A DNA stretch of 64,000 nucleotides from Duganella sp. Root336D2 (GTDB taxonomy: Bacteria > Pseudomonadota > Gammaproteobacteria > Burkholderiales > Burkholderiaceae_D), in NCBI RefSeq assembly GCF_001425005.1, contig NZ_LMDB01000036.1:310001-374000 (forward strand), written 5' to 3'. This document shows positions 1-8,124 of this stretch, piece by piece. Numbering within the stretch: the stretch's first letter is position 1; each line of letters opens with the position of its first letter. The notes beneath the pieces are model-generated. The model did not search any database. It was not told the origin of the DNA and saw only the letters and a program-made list of their open reading frames with translations. Position numbers and translations under genes: made by a program.

Positions 1-1
1 C

Positions 2-352
2 AGGCTGCTGTGGTCCTGCGACCTGAATTTTGTGCGCGGCGAAGATTCCTGGGTGAGGGCGCAATGGGCTGGGAAATCCTTCATCTGGCACATTTACGCG
101 CAGGATGAAAACCTGCACCATAAGAAGCTGCGCGCTTTCCTGCAGCGATATGCGGCCGGCAGCGCGTTCGATGAGTTCTCGCTGTGCTGGAACGGCGCCG
201 GCGCAGGCGTAGGCGACTGGCCAGCCTTGTGGAAAGCCCTCGCAGCGGCAATGCCTGAAATTTCGGCAAAGTCGTCACAATGGCAACAGAAAATCCTGGC
301 CAACGGCGATCTGGCCACGAATTTGACTAAATTTTGTGCATCGCTCAGGTAA
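2..352 (+). CDS. earP: EarP, EF-P arginine rhamnosyltransferase (3' end only)
   Basis: The window opens inside this gene. The last 116 codons are present, in the frame that begins at base 2. The visible segment carries the conserved stretch NFVRGEDSWVRAQWAGKSF followed by IWHIYAQDENLHHKKL, which is characteristic of EarP, the GT-B enzyme that uses dTDP-rhamnose to modify an arginine of elongation factor P. The RGEDS loop belongs to the nucleotide-sugar site in this family. The neighbour efp encodes an EF-P with arginine at position 32, the residue EarP modifies, so gene and substrate lie side by side as in other betaproteobacteria. The N-terminal domain lies outside the window, so integrity of the whole gene cannot be judged. 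Confidence 0.9.
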   Translation, partial: RLLWSCDLNFVRGEDSWVRAQWAGKSFIWHIYAQDENLHHKKLRAFLQRYAAGSAFDEFSLCWNGAGAGVGDWPALWKALAAAMPEISAKSSQWQQKILANGDLATNLTKFCASLR

Positions 353-367
353 CACATTAGAACCCCG

Positions 368-376
368 TGCTATAAT
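368..376 (+). promoter_or_regulatory. efp promoter, extended -10
   Basis: TGCTATAAT at 368-376 is a perfect TATAAT hexamer preceded by TG one base upstream, i.e. an extended -10. No good -35 hexamer is found 16-18 bases upstream, which fits an extended -10 promoter. It lies about 40 bases before the efp start and just after the earP stop, so efp can be transcribed independently of earP. Confidence 0.6.
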
Positions 377-417
377 GCGCGGTTACTGCAACTCCCCTTA
401 ACCGGTATATATTCGCT

Positions 418-993
418 ATGAAATTCGCAAAAGAGATTCGTGTCGGCAACATCATCATGGTTGAAGACAAGCCATTCATCGTTCTGCGTTCCGACGTCAA
501 CGGCTCGTCCCGCACTGGCTTCACCTACAAATGGAAGATGAAGAACCTGCTGACCGGCTCCCCGCTGGAAAACGTGTTCCGCGGCGACGACAAGTTCGAC
601 GTGGTTGTTCTGGACAAGAAGCCAGTGACCTACTCGTACTTCGCTGACCCACTGTTCGTCTTCATGGACGAAGAGTACAACCAGTTCGAAATCGAAGAAG
701 AGAACATGGGCGAAGCCGTCAACTACCTGAAAGACGGTATGGAATGCGAAGCTGTCTTCTACGACGGCAAGGCAATCTCGGTTGAACTGCCAACCACCAT
801 CGCACGCCAGATCATTTACTCGGAGCCAGCTGTCAAAGGCAACACCTCCGGTAACGTGACCAAGGAAGCGAAACTGGAAAACGCCATCGAAGGCCGTAAC
901 TTCTCGATCCAGGTGCCACTGTTCGTGTCGCAAGACGACGTGGTCGAGATCGACACCCGTACCCACGAGTTCAAGAAGGTCGTTCGCGGCTGA
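418..993 (+). CDS. efp: Elongation factor P
   Basis: EF-P (191 aa) binds the ribosome between the P and E sites and relieves stalling at polyproline stretches. The sequence is full length for the family. It shows the N-terminal KOW-like domain, two OB domains, and the C-terminal signature region around IQVPLFVSQDDVVEIDTRT. The modification-site loop reads GSSRTGF with Arg32, instead of the Lys34 used by EpmA/B organisms; this is the substrate type rhamnosylated by EarP, encoded immediately upstream. The Shine-Dalgarno signal is weak. The gene has its own extended -10 promoter and ends in an intrinsic terminator, so it is probably monocistronic. Confidence 0.97.
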   Translation: MKFAKEIRVGNIIMVEDKPFIVLRSDVNGSSRTGFTYKWKMKNLLTGSPLENVFRGDDKFDVVVLDKKPVTYSYFADPLFVFMDEEYNQFEIEEENMGEAVNYLKDGMECEAVFYDGKAISVELPTTIARQIIYSEPAVKGNTSGNVTKEAKLENAIEGRNFSIQVPLFVSQDDVVEIDTRTHEFKKVVRG

Positions 994-1024
994 TTGCAGC
1001 TGTTTGTTGCAATTACGCAATACG

Positions 1025-1048
1025 AAGCCCGCGCAAGCGGGCTTTTTT
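1025..1048 (+). terminator. Intrinsic terminator after efp
   Basis: AAGCCCGC-GCAA-GCGGGCTT forms an 8-bp stem with a GCAA tetraloop (1025-1044), followed by a run of T. It lies 32 bases after the efp stop codon. Confidence 0.85.
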
Positions 1049-1126
1049 GCTTTTCGGCAGTATTAATTACTTGCAAACTGCTGGTATTCTACTGGTTTGT
1101 GCTTTTCTTGATTGAGGGCGTACCAG

Positions 1127-2704
1127 ATGGATCGAAGGGGGTTCGTGAAGTTGGGGTTGGCTGCCGGCGGGGCGGCCAGTTTGCCGCGTACGCAGGCCGC
1201 AGTGCCGTCCGTGCTCGATGCCGGAGTCCAGCATCAGCAAGAGCTGATGTCCGCCAATAAGCTGACCTCGCACGCACTGACCTCGCAGTACCTGTCGCGC
1301 ATCAATACGATCGACAAGTCCGGCCCCCGCATCAATTCCATCATCGAGATCAATCCGGAAGCGCTGAAGATCGCGCGCGAGATGGATCGTGAGCGCCACC
1401 AGCGCCGTGTGCGCGGCCCGCTGCACGGCATTCCTGTACTCCTGAAAGACAATATCGCGACAGCTGACCGTATGAGCACCACCGCCGGATCGCTGGCGCT
1501 GGCCGGCGTGCGGGCGGCGCGCGACTCCCACGTGGCGGCGCGCTTGCGCGCGGCCGGCGCGGTCATCATCGGCAAGACCAATTTGAGCGAATGGGCGAAT
1601 ATGCGCTCGAACCATTCGGTCAGCGGCTGGAGCGCGCGCGGCGGCCTGACGCGCAACCCTTATTCCCTGGACCGCAACTGCAGCGGCTCCAGTTCCGGTT
1701 CCGGCGCTGCGATTGCAGCCGGCCTGGCGACGCTGGCTGTCGGCACCGAGACCGACGGCTCGATCGTGTCGCCCGCATCGATCTGCGGCCTGGTGGGCAT
1801 CAAGCCGACCATTGGGCTGGTAAGCCGCAGCGGCATCATACCAATCGCCCATTCGCAAGACACGGCCGGCCCCATGGCGCGCAGCGTTTCGGACGCGGCG
1901 CTGATGCTGGCCGCAATGGCAGGCGTTGACGCTAGCGATCCGGCGACGCAGGATGGCGCCGGCAAGGCGGCTGATTATTCGGCCGCCCTGAAGCGCGACG
2001 CCCTGCGCGGCAAGCGCCTCGGCGTTGCCCGCAATTTCTTCGGCGGCAGCGATGGTGTCGATGCCGAAATCGAGAAGGCGCTCGAAGCGCTGAAGGCGCA
2101 GGGTGCAATCCTGGTCGATGTGCAGGTGCCGAACACGGAAAAATACGGCGACAGCGAAACCGAAGTGCTGCTGCACGAATTCAAGGCCGACCTGGCGGCC
2201 TACCTGCGCGACTATGCGCCGAACGCGAAGGTCAGGAACATGGCCGACCTGATCGCTTTCAACCGGCAGAATGCCAAACAGGAGATGCCGTATTTCGGCC
2301 AGGAGTACCTGGAACGCGCCGAAGCCAAGCCGGGCCTCGACAGCCAGGCCTACCAGGATGCGCTGGCCAACAACCGCCGCTACTCGCGGGAAGAGGGCAT
2401 CGACCTGGTGCTGAAAGCGCACGAACTGGACGCGCTGGTCGCGCCGACCGACGGCACCGCATGGCTGACGGACTTCATCAACGGCGACCACTATGGCAAG
2501 AGTTTCTCTTCGCCTGCGGCGGTAGCGGGATATCCGCACATCACGGTGCCGGCAGGTTATGTGCGCGGCTTGCCGATCGGCCTGTCCTTTGTCGGCACGG
2601 CATTCAGCGAAACGGCCTTGATCGGCATGGCTTACGCATTCGAGCAGGCGACGATGGTGCGCCGCGCACCACAATTCCCCGCCAGCGTCTCGATCCGCCC
2701 CTGA
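1127..2704 (+). CDS. Amidase-signature family hydrolase, Tat-exported
   Basis: This 525-aa enzyme belongs to the amidase signature family (GatA/FAAH type), which hydrolyses C-N amide bonds with a Ser-cisSer-Lys triad. The lysine lies in LLKDNI (about residue 107). The cis-serine is in the glycine/serine loop GSSSGSGAA (about 190), and the nucleophile serine is in ETDGSIVSP (about 212). The N-terminus MDRRGFVKLGLAAGG is a twin-arginine signal, so the protein should be folded and exported to the periplasm. The ATG at 1127 is chosen over an upstream TTG (1112) because GAGGG stands 8 bases before it and the RR motif then sits at the very N-terminus. It is not GatA: there are no gatB/gatC neighbours and a signal peptide is present. 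The substrate is unknown. Confidence 0.85.
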   Translation: MDRRGFVKLGLAAGGAASLPRTQAAVPSVLDAGVQHQQELMSANKLTSHALTSQYLSRINTIDKSGPRINSIIEINPEALKIAREMDRERHQRRVRGPLHGIPVLLKDNIATADRMSTTAGSLALAGVRAARDSHVAARLRAAGAVIIGKTNLSEWANMRSNHSVSGWSARGGLTRNPYSLDRNCSGSSSGSGAAIAAGLATLAVGTETDGSIVSPASICGLVGIKPTIGLVSRSGIIPIAHSQDTAGPMARSVSDAALMLAAMAGVDASDPATQDGAGKAADYSAALKRDALRGKRLGVARNFFGGSDGVDAEIEKALEALKAQGAILVDVQVPNTEKYGDSETEVLLHEFKADLAAYLRDYAPNAKVRNMADLIAFNRQNAKQEMPYFGQEYLERAEAKPGLDSQAYQDALANNRRYSREEGIDLVLKAHELDALVAPTDGTAWLTDFINGDHYGKSFSSPAAVAGYPHITVPAGYVRGLPIGLSFVGTAFSETALIGMAYAFEQATMVRRAPQFPASVSIRP

Positions 2705-2786
2705 ATGTCCACTTCGGGGTCAGGAAGCAAAGTGGGCATTTCCGTTAGGAATGTCCACTTTTGTTCCTGACCCCAAAGTGGACATT
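2704..2786. repeat. Inverted repeat A, dispersed GGGGTCAGG palindrome family
   Basis: A 23-base arm at 2704-2726 (AATGTCCACTTCGGGGTCAG plus GAA) is matched by its reverse complement at 2764-2786 with a single mismatch. A second, imperfect AAAGTGG/CCACTTT pair is nested inside. The element fills the whole gap between the convergent amidase and dbpA genes; its first base is the last base of the amidase stop codon. It can act as a bidirectional terminator structure, but there is no T-run. Its core TTCGGGGTCAGG recurs in the inverted repeats at 8125 and 31948. Confidence 0.75.
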
Positions 2787-2787
2787 G

Positions 2788-4197
2788 TTAGACTTCGATA
2801 AAGCGCATCTTGAAGTTGCGGCCTTTGAAGCTGCCGAAGTCGCCTCCCTTGATGGTGCTGGCGGCCTTCAGGCGGTCGAAGGCGTCGTGGGCGATGCGGC
2901 GGTCGAGTGCGACGTAGGTCTGGAATTCGGTGACGTTGATCTTGCCGACTTGTTCCTTGGTCAGGCCGCCGTCGCCGCACAGCGCGCCCAGCACGTCACC
3001 GGCGCGCAGCTTTTCCTTCTTGCCGCCGGAGATGCACAGCGTCAGCATCGGCGCCGGTTCGGCGTTCACGAATTCGTCTTCGGCCAGCCCCTTGAAATCG
3101 TGCCATTCGACGGGGGCGCCCTGGTACTCCTCGATTAGCTTGACCCACTTCTTCTCGTTCGGGGCGCACAGGGTCAGCGACAGGCCTTTCTCGCCGCCGC
3201 GGCCGGTGCGGCCGATGCGGTGGATGTGGACTTCGGTGTCGCGCGACACGTCGGCATTGATCACCGCTGCCAGGTTGGCGATATCGAGGCCGCGGGCGGC
3301 GACGTCGGTGGCGATCAGGATCGAGCAGCTGCGGTTGGAGAACAGCACCAGGACTTCATCGCGCTCGCGCTGTTCCAGTTCGCCGTACAGGGCCAGCGCC
3401 GAGAAGCCTTCCGCGTGCAGTTCATCCAGCAATTCCTTGCAGTGTACCTTGGTGTTGCAGAAGACGATGGCGGAAGCCGGCTGGTAGTGCTTGAGCAGCT
3501 TGCCGACGGCCTTGTCGCGCTGGTCGAAGCCGATCTCGTAAAAACGCTGCTCGATCTGGCCGCCGCTGTGCTGTGCTTCCACCGTCACTTCGACCGGATC
3601 GGCCAGGAAGGCTTCGGTGGCCTGGCGAATGTCGTCCGGATAGGTGGCGGAGAACAGCAGGGTCTGGCGGCGCTTGGGACAGGCGCGCACGATGCCGGCG
3701 ATTTCGTCGTAGAAGCCCATGTCCGTCATGCGGTCCGCTTCGTCCAGCACCAGGGTGCGCACATTGGACAGGTCGAGCGATTCGCGCGACAAGTGGTCGC
3801 GTACGCGGCCCGGCGTGCCCACCACAATGTGGGCGCCGAATTCCAGCGAGGCGATTTGCGGGCGCATCGGCGTGCCGCCGGTCAGCACCACCACCTTCAC
3901 GTTGGGCACGCAGCGCGCCAGGCGGCGCAATTCGTTGGCCACCTGGTCGGCCAGCTCGCGGGTAGGACAGAGCACCAGGCTTTGTACTGCGAACCAGGCG
4001 GTATTCAGGTTGCACAGCATGCCGATGCCGAATGCTGCGGTCTTGCCGCTGCCGGTCTTGGCTTGCGCAATGAGGTCGCGGCCTTCGATGATCGATGGAA
4101 GGCTTTGCGCCTGGATCTTGGTCATTTCGCGGTAGCCCAGCGAGTCCAGGTTGGCAAGGAGTTTTTCGGACAGTGGCAGGGTGGCGAAAGAGGTCAT
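2788..4197 (-). CDS. dbpA: ATP-dependent RNA helicase DbpA
   Basis: This 469-aa DEAD-box helicase has all the motor motifs in order: Q motif (TKIQAQSLP), Walker A AKTGSGKT, PTRELA, GTPGR, DEAD within VLDEADRM, SAT, ATDVAARGLD and HRIGRTGR. The C-terminal 70 or so residues form the DbpA-type RNA-binding domain that recognises hairpin 92 of 23S rRNA (GDFGSFKGRNFKMRFIEV at the end). This separates it from RhlE-type paralogues. Its role is late assembly of the 50S subunit. The start at 4197 is 3 bases after the stop of the small upstream gene (4201-4434), so the two are probably cotranscribed. It ends against inverted repeat A. Confidence 0.92.
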   Translation of the reverse strand: MTSFATLPLSEKLLANLDSLGYREMTKIQAQSLPSIIEGRDLIAQAKTGSGKTAAFGIGMLCNLNTAWFAVQSLVLCPTRELADQVANELRRLARCVPNVKVVVLTGGTPMRPQIASLEFGAHIVVGTPGRVRDHLSRESLDLSNVRTLVLDEADRMTDMGFYDEIAGIVRACPKRRQTLLFSATYPDDIRQATEAFLADPVEVTVEAQHSGGQIEQRFYEIGFDQRDKAVGKLLKHYQPASAIVFCNTKVHCKELLDELHAEGFSALALYGELEQRERDEVLVLFSNRSCSILIATDVAARGLDIANLAAVINADVSRDTEVHIHRIGRTGRGGEKGLSLTLCAPNEKKWVKLIEEYQGAPVEWHDFKGLAEDEFVNAEPAPMLTLCISGGKKEKLRAGDVLGALCGDGGLTKEQVGKINVTEFQTYVALDRRIAHDAFDRLKAASTIKGGDFGSFKGRNFKMRFIEV

Positions 4198-4200
4198 TTT

Positions 4201-4434
4201 TTAGTCCTGCCGCCAGATGGGCAGGCCGGTGAGGTCCAGGTTGGGATCATTTTGCCAGATCGGCAGGCCGCTGGCGTCGGTTGGCCCGAGTTCGCCCAGC
4301 AGTTCAAGTTGTTCCTGTTTGCGCGGAGAGCGGCGTACGCGCGGCGGCGGGGGAAGCCTGGCTTCCGCCGTCATCGGCTCGGCAGGCTCGAAGCCTGGCA
4401 GGTCGATTGTCGCGTTGTCTTTTTTATCTCTCAT
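4201..4434 (-). CDS. Small hypothetical protein with duplicated GLPIW motif
   Basis: This is a 77-aa protein of unknown function. The ATG at 4434 is preferred; a longer frame to 4521 would run back through the terminator at 4446-4478. The middle is rich in Pro/Arg (RLPPPPRVRRSPRKQ). The C-terminus contains a tandem duplication, GLPIWQNDPNLDLT followed by GLPIWRQD. No signal peptide, membrane segment or cysteine is seen. Its stop is 3 bases before the dbpA start on the same strand, suggesting an operon and perhaps an RNA-related job, but that link is inference from position only. Confidence 0.6.
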   Translation of the reverse strand: MRDKKDNATIDLPGFEPAEPMTAEARLPPPPRVRRSPRKQEQLELLGELGPTDASGLPIWQNDPNLDLTGLPIWRQD

Positions 4435-4445
4435 TATCCGTCGCA

Positions 4446-4478
4446 GAAAACAAAAGCCCGGCTGAATCAGTCGGGCTT
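4446..4478 (-). terminator. Intrinsic terminator after the AcpA-type phosphoesterase gene
   Basis: The stem AAGCCCG/CGGGCTT (4454-4460 with 4472-4478) continues through an inner CTGA/TCAG helix with a one-base apex. On the minus strand it is followed by TTTTGTTTT. It lies about 40 bases after the stop at 4518. A T-rich tract on the plus side makes it partly bidirectional. Confidence 0.8.
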
Positions 4479-4517
4479 CCTTTTTAGAACCGGAGGATTG
4501 TATCACGGGCAACCATC

Positions 4518-6179
4518 TCAACGGAAGGCGAGGGCTCCCGTCAGGTCGCCCGGCGGCAGAGCACCGCGCTCGGCGAAGGCCTTATTGCGCTCGGCCAGGC
4601 CCTCCAGCAATGGCAGGCCATGCAGGCGGGTGATGAAGCGCAGGATCGAGGTGGTGTCGTAGAAGCTGTGGTCCACGGTGGACTTCTTGGCGAACGGCGA
4701 CACGATAATCGCAGGGATGCGCGAGCCGGGACCCCAGCGGTCGCCCGTCGGCGGCGCCACGTGGTCCCACCAGCCGCCGTTTTCGTCGAAGGCCACCACC
4801 ACCACCATGTTTTCCCACTGCGGCGATTTCTTCAGGTGCTGCAGGACGTTGACGATGTGCTGGTCGCCCGATTCGATATCCGAGTAGCCGGCGTGCAGGT
4901 TCAGGTTGCCCTGCGGCTTGTAGAAGCTCACCGCAGGCAGCTTGCCCGCCACCACGTCGGCCAGGAATTTGTTCGAGATCGGGCTGTCACCCAGGCCGCC
5001 ATCGCGGATGTGGGCGGAGCGTGCGGCGGTGCCAGGGGCGAACTGTTTGAAATAGTTCAGCGGCTGGTGGTGGTATTGGAAGTTCGGCTTGGTGCCGCCG
5101 CCCTTGTGGTCCAGCGCGGCCTGGAAAGCGCCGCCATACCACGCCCAGCTTACCCCTTTGCGCGACAGCAGGTCGCCGATGGTGTCATACGTCTGCGGCG
5201 GCAGGTAGCTCGGGTCTTCCGCATTGGCGTGCAGTGGATCGCCGCCCGGCGCCGGGCGCACCCAGCTTGGCTGGTAAGGCGGAGCCATGGTGTTGACGGC
5301 GAATCCGTCGGGCGTGATGGCGCCGTCGTTGACGTAGTGCGGCCGGCCTTCCATTGCCGATTTCGGGCTCTTTGGATCAAGCGCCAGGGTGCGGCCGGTC
5401 GGACCATCGGACAACACGGCGATCTTGCGCTTGGCAGGGCTGTTGGCGGCGTCCGGGTAGACCGGGCAGCGGCCGGAGACCAGGAACTGGTGGTTCAGGT
5501 AAGAGCCGCCGAAGGCCGCCATGAAGAAGTTGTCGCACAGCGTGTACTGGCGCGCCACCTGCCACAAGCCGAGGTTCTTTTCCATCTCGCTGTAGTAGCC
5601 CATGACCATGCCGCCGGTATTGCCCCAGGCGACGAAGCTGTCGTTCTTGCCGCCGTTGATCTGCATCTGGTTCTGGTAGAACAGGTGCCACAAGTCGCGC
5701 GTGATGACGGATTCCGGCAGCGGCTTGCCTTCGGCGTCGACCAGCTTGAACGGCGCGTTGGGCAGGCCGCTAAGCTGGTCTTCTTTCAGTTCATAGCGTT
5801 TGCCGGCGATATCCTGCGGCACCGGCACCAGGCCGCCCCAGACTTTCGGCAATGTCGGCAGGATGCTGCCGTCGTAGTCGCGCTGCTGGTAGTCGGCTGG
5901 CTTCAGGGCCGACATCGGCGATGCCAGGCCAGGAAAGTCGGCAAACAGGTTGTTGAAGCTGCGATTCTCGAGGTAGATCACCACCACGTTCCGGATGTTG
6001 GCCTGCAGCTTGTCGTCCAGTGAGGCAGCCCTGGCCGGCTGGGTTGCCTTCGAGGCCGGGGCGGCAGTCACGCCGGGCAGGCTGGCTGCAAGGCCGGCCG
6101 CACCGGCCGCCTGGAAAATGCGGCGGCGCGCCGGGCTGGCCGGCAGGTCTGGGGTCACCTTCTTTGTTTCGTCGTTCAC
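4518..6179 (-). CDS. Tat-exported phosphoesterase, AcpA/phospholipase C family
   Basis: This 553-aa protein belongs to the phosphoesterase family (PF04185) that includes Francisella AcpA and non-haemolytic phospholipases C. The N-terminus contains ARRRIFQAAGAAGLAAS, a twin-arginine signal ending near residue 40. The metal-binding and catalytic blocks are visible: YLENRSFNNLF (about 70-80) with the first Glu-Asn pair, and near the C-terminus VVVVAFDENGGWWDHVAPP with Asp-Glu and His ligands. It probably hydrolyses phosphomonoesters or phospholipids in the periplasm; which of the two cannot be read from sequence. The lipoprotein gene upstream ends 45 bases away on the same strand, so the two may be cotranscribed. 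Confidence 0.82.
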   Translation of the reverse strand: MNDETKKVTPDLPASPARRRIFQAAGAAGLAASLPGVTAAPASKATQPARAASLDDKLQANIRNVVVIYLENRSFNNLFADFPGLASPMSALKPADYQQRDYDGSILPTLPKVWGGLVPVPQDIAGKRYELKEDQLSGLPNAPFKLVDAEGKPLPESVITRDLWHLFYQNQMQINGGKNDSFVAWGNTGGMVMGYYSEMEKNLGLWQVARQYTLCDNFFMAAFGGSYLNHQFLVSGRCPVYPDAANSPAKRKIAVLSDGPTGRTLALDPKSPKSAMEGRPHYVNDGAITPDGFAVNTMAPPYQPSWVRPAPGGDPLHANAEDPSYLPPQTYDTIGDLLSRKGVSWAWYGGAFQAALDHKGGGTKPNFQYHHQPLNYFKQFAPGTAARSAHIRDGGLGDSPISNKFLADVVAGKLPAVSFYKPQGNLNLHAGYSDIESGDQHIVNVLQHLKKSPQWENMVVVVAFDENGGWWDHVAPPTGDRWGPGSRIPAIIVSPFAKKSTVDHSFYDTTSILRFITRLHGLPLLEGLAERNKAFAERGALPPGDLTGALAFR

Positions 6180-6224
6180 GCGTTGCTCCTGCTGTTCTTG
6201 TCGCGTGCAATTGTGACAGTTCGA

Positions 6225-6773
6225 TTACAAAAAGGCGAGGGTGCCGCGCTGGTAGGTCTCGCGCACTTCGGCAATGGGCAGGTGGGACGAGGAGTACAGC
6301 ACTGCAGCGTGTTCGAACAGCGCGGTTGGCGACAGCAGCATGGTGCTGGAGAATGTGCGGCGATATGGCGCCAAGGGTTGCACCACCTTGCCGAATGGCG
6401 TGTCGGTTTCGTCCAGCAGGCGGTTCATTTCGGGCGTCAGGCGGCTTGGGACATACCAGTTGTCCGCCTCCGAGAACAGGTGGCTGCCGCAGTAAAGCTG
6501 CACGCGGCGGTATTTGATGTCTGTGACGGGCACGCCCAACCGGGCAAGCGTTTCGGCGCTGGCGGCTTTGCTGTTCCCGCGCACCAGGCGGGCCACGACT
6601 TTCGGTGCTGCGGCCATGGCGTGGTCGGCGCACCATTTTTCCAGCGTCAGCGTGGCGCTACTGCTGGCCAGGATGTCGGCGCTTAGCTTTTGGGCGAGGA
6701 GGTCGGGCGAATTGGCGGGCGTCGCGCATGCCGCCAGCAGGGGCAGGGCTGCAAGGTAAGGAATTATCCGCAT
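6225..6773 (-). CDS. Putative lipoprotein with chorismate-lyase-like C-terminal region
   Basis: This is a 182-aa protein. The ATG at 6773 gives MRIIPYLAALPLLAACATP, a lipoprotein signal with lipobox LLAAC; earlier in-frame starts run back into the tRNA-fMet gene and are rejected. The region from about residue 95 (VQLYCGSHLFSEADNWYVP, then DTPFGKVV and a conserved-looking RRTF) resembles the UbiC/UTRA fold: a strand with CG, a W-Y-x-P, a T-x-x-PFG turn and an Arg. This is a by-eye resemblance. If real, a chorismate-lyase-like fold anchored in an envelope membrane would be unusual, since UbiC itself is cytosolic. It lies upstream of the AcpA-type phosphoesterase on the same strand. Confidence 0.6.
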   Translation of the reverse strand: MRIIPYLAALPLLAACATPANSPDLLAQKLSADILASSSATLTLEKWCADHAMAAAPKVVARLVRGNSKAASAETLARLGVPVTDIKYRRVQLYCGSHLFSEADNWYVPSRLTPEMNRLLDETDTPFGKVVQPLAPYRRTFSSTMLLSPTALFEHAAVLYSSSHLPIAEVRETYQRGTLAFL

Positions 6774-6791
6774 TGGTGCACCCGGAAATGA

Positions 6792-6821
6792 AAAAAGCCG
6801 TTGCATGGGCAACGGCTTTTT
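6792..6821 (-). terminator. Intrinsic terminator after tRNA-fMet
   Basis: GCCGTTGC (6797-6804), loop ATGG and GCAACGGC (6809-6816) form an 8-bp stem flanked by A-runs and T-runs on both sides, so it works in either direction. It lies 5 bases beyond the CCA end of the tRNA. Confidence 0.85.
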
Positions 6822-6826
6822 GAATC

Positions 6827-6903
6827 TGGTTGCGGGGACAGGATTTGAACCTGTGACCTTCGGGTTATGAGCCCGACGAGCTGCCAGACTGCTCCACCCC
6901 GCG
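6827..6903 (-). tRNA. Initiator tRNA-fMet (CAT)
   Basis: The reverse strand folds as a 77-nt tRNA with anticodon CAT in the loop CTCATAA. Two initiator hallmarks are visible. The 5' base C1 faces A72, so the acceptor end is unpaired, and the anticodon stem has three consecutive G-C pairs (GGG/CCC). The CCA end is encoded (TGGT at 6827-6830 on the plus strand). Confidence 0.97.
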
Positions 6904-6915
6904 TCTGAGGCAAGC

Positions 6916-6944
6916 ATTATAGCTCGCACTTCTTACTTCCGCAA
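6916..6944 (-). promoter_or_regulatory. tRNA-fMet promoter
   Basis: On the minus strand TTGCGG (6944-6939) and a perfect TATAAT (6921-6916) are separated by 17 bases. The -10 box lies 12 bases upstream of the tRNA 5' end. Confidence 0.7.
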
Positions 6945-6951
6945 GGTCGAT

Positions 6952-8103
6952 TTATGCGATTCCCAAACGCCACAGTGAAGTGGTCTCTGCCGAGCGCGCT
7001 TCATGCAGGGGATCGCTGGCGTCGCCGGCTTTCGGGTGGACTGGGCGGGCGTCAAGGCGGCCCAGTACCTTCAGGCCGGCGGCAGCGATCCATGCTTCCA
7101 GTTCCGCGCGCGACCGCAGGCCGAGGTGCTCGGCCAGGTCGGACAGGATCAGCCAGCCTTCGCCTTGCGGTGCGAGGTGTGCCTTCAGGCCGGACAGGAA
7201 GCCGCGCAGCATGCGGCTGTCGGGGTCGTAGACCGCGTGCTCAACCGAGGAATTCGGACGGGCGGGCACCCATGGCGGGTTACAGACCACCAGCGGCGCC
7301 TGGCCAGGCGGGAACAGGTCCGCTGCCAGCAATTCCACCTGGCCGTCCAGCATCAGGCGGGACAGGTTGTCGCGCGCACAACTCAGGGCGCGGCGGTCCA
7401 TATCGGTGGCGACCACGCGCTTCACACCGCGCTTGGCCAGCACGGCGGACAGCACGCCGGTGCCGGCGCCGATATCGAAGGCCAGTTCCGCAGCCCCTTT
7501 CGGCAGCGGGGCATCGGCCACCAGTTGCACGTATTCGCCGCGCACCGGCGAGAACACCCCGTAATGCGGGTGGATGCGTTCGCCCAGCGCTGCCACCGGC
7601 ACGCCGGCCTTGCGCCACTCGTGGGCGCCGATCAGGCCTTGCAGTTCGCGCAGGGAAATCACGAAGGCATCTTCGCCGCGGCCGTAAGCCTCATTGCAAG
7701 CCTGCGCGACGTCGGGTGCACGGCGCAGGGGAATGCGGTAGCCGGGTTCGAAGGGAATCAACAGCATGGCCAGGGTGCGGGCGCGCTGCGACTGGGCCTG
7801 GCGGTGCAGGTGGAAGGCTTCGGTAGGGCCAGTCGGCGATTTGGCGGCGGCGGCCTTACGGCCCTTGCCGCCTTTGGCCTTCTTAGGGTCGGCGCGGCGG
7901 GCCAGCGCTTGCAGCAATTGGCGCGCGTTGTGGAAATCGCCGCGCCACAGCAGGGCAGTGCCTTCGCAGGCGAGGCGGTAAGCGACGTCGGCGTTCATGG
8001 TGTCGTCGGCAACCTGCACGCGCTTGGGCGGCGGGTTGCCCGATTCGGAATGCCAGCGCGCGGAGCGCGGCTCGCCTTGTTCTGTCCAGTAGATTTCTTG
8101 CAT
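6952..8103 (-). CDS. Class I SAM-dependent methyltransferase with NPPW motif
   Basis: This is a 383-aa protein. Its C-terminal half is a Rossmann methyltransferase: DIGAGTGVLSAVL is motif I, ATDMDRRALS the acidic ribose-binding loop, and CNPPWVP motif IV, the NPP[YW] signature of enzymes methylating planar nitrogens (PrmC/RlmG/HemK-like). The N-terminal 180 residues are helical with a basic linker (KKAKGGKGRKAAAAK). The start is taken at 8103; an in-frame start at 8148 would fall inside inverted repeat B. The substrate is not identifiable; a ribosomal RNA or protein glutamine is typical for the motif. It ends 48 bases before the tRNA-fMet gene. Confidence 0.78.
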   Translation of the reverse strand: MQEIYWTEQGEPRSARWHSESGNPPPKRVQVADDTMNADVAYRLACEGTALLWRGDFHNARQLLQALARRADPKKAKGGKGRKAAAAKSPTGPTEAFHLHRQAQSQRARTLAMLLIPFEPGYRIPLRRAPDVAQACNEAYGRGEDAFVISLRELQGLIGAHEWRKAGVPVAALGERIHPHYGVFSPVRGEYVQLVADAPLPKGAAELAFDIGAGTGVLSAVLAKRGVKRVVATDMDRRALSCARDNLSRLMLDGQVELLAADLFPPGQAPLVVCNPPWVPARPNSSVEHAVYDPDSRMLRGFLSGLKAHLAPQGEGWLILSDLAEHLGLRSRAELEAWIAAAGLKVLGRLDARPVHPKAGDASDPLHEARSAETTSLWRLGIA

Positions 8104-8124
8104 AGTGGCCAATGTGTAAACGAA

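Noticed and set aside
1067..2674. 535-aa open frame on the minus strand
   Set aside because: Antisense to the amidase gene, which has a full set of family motifs.
4620..6023. 467-aa open frame on the plus strand
   Set aside because: Antisense to the AcpA-type phosphoesterase gene.
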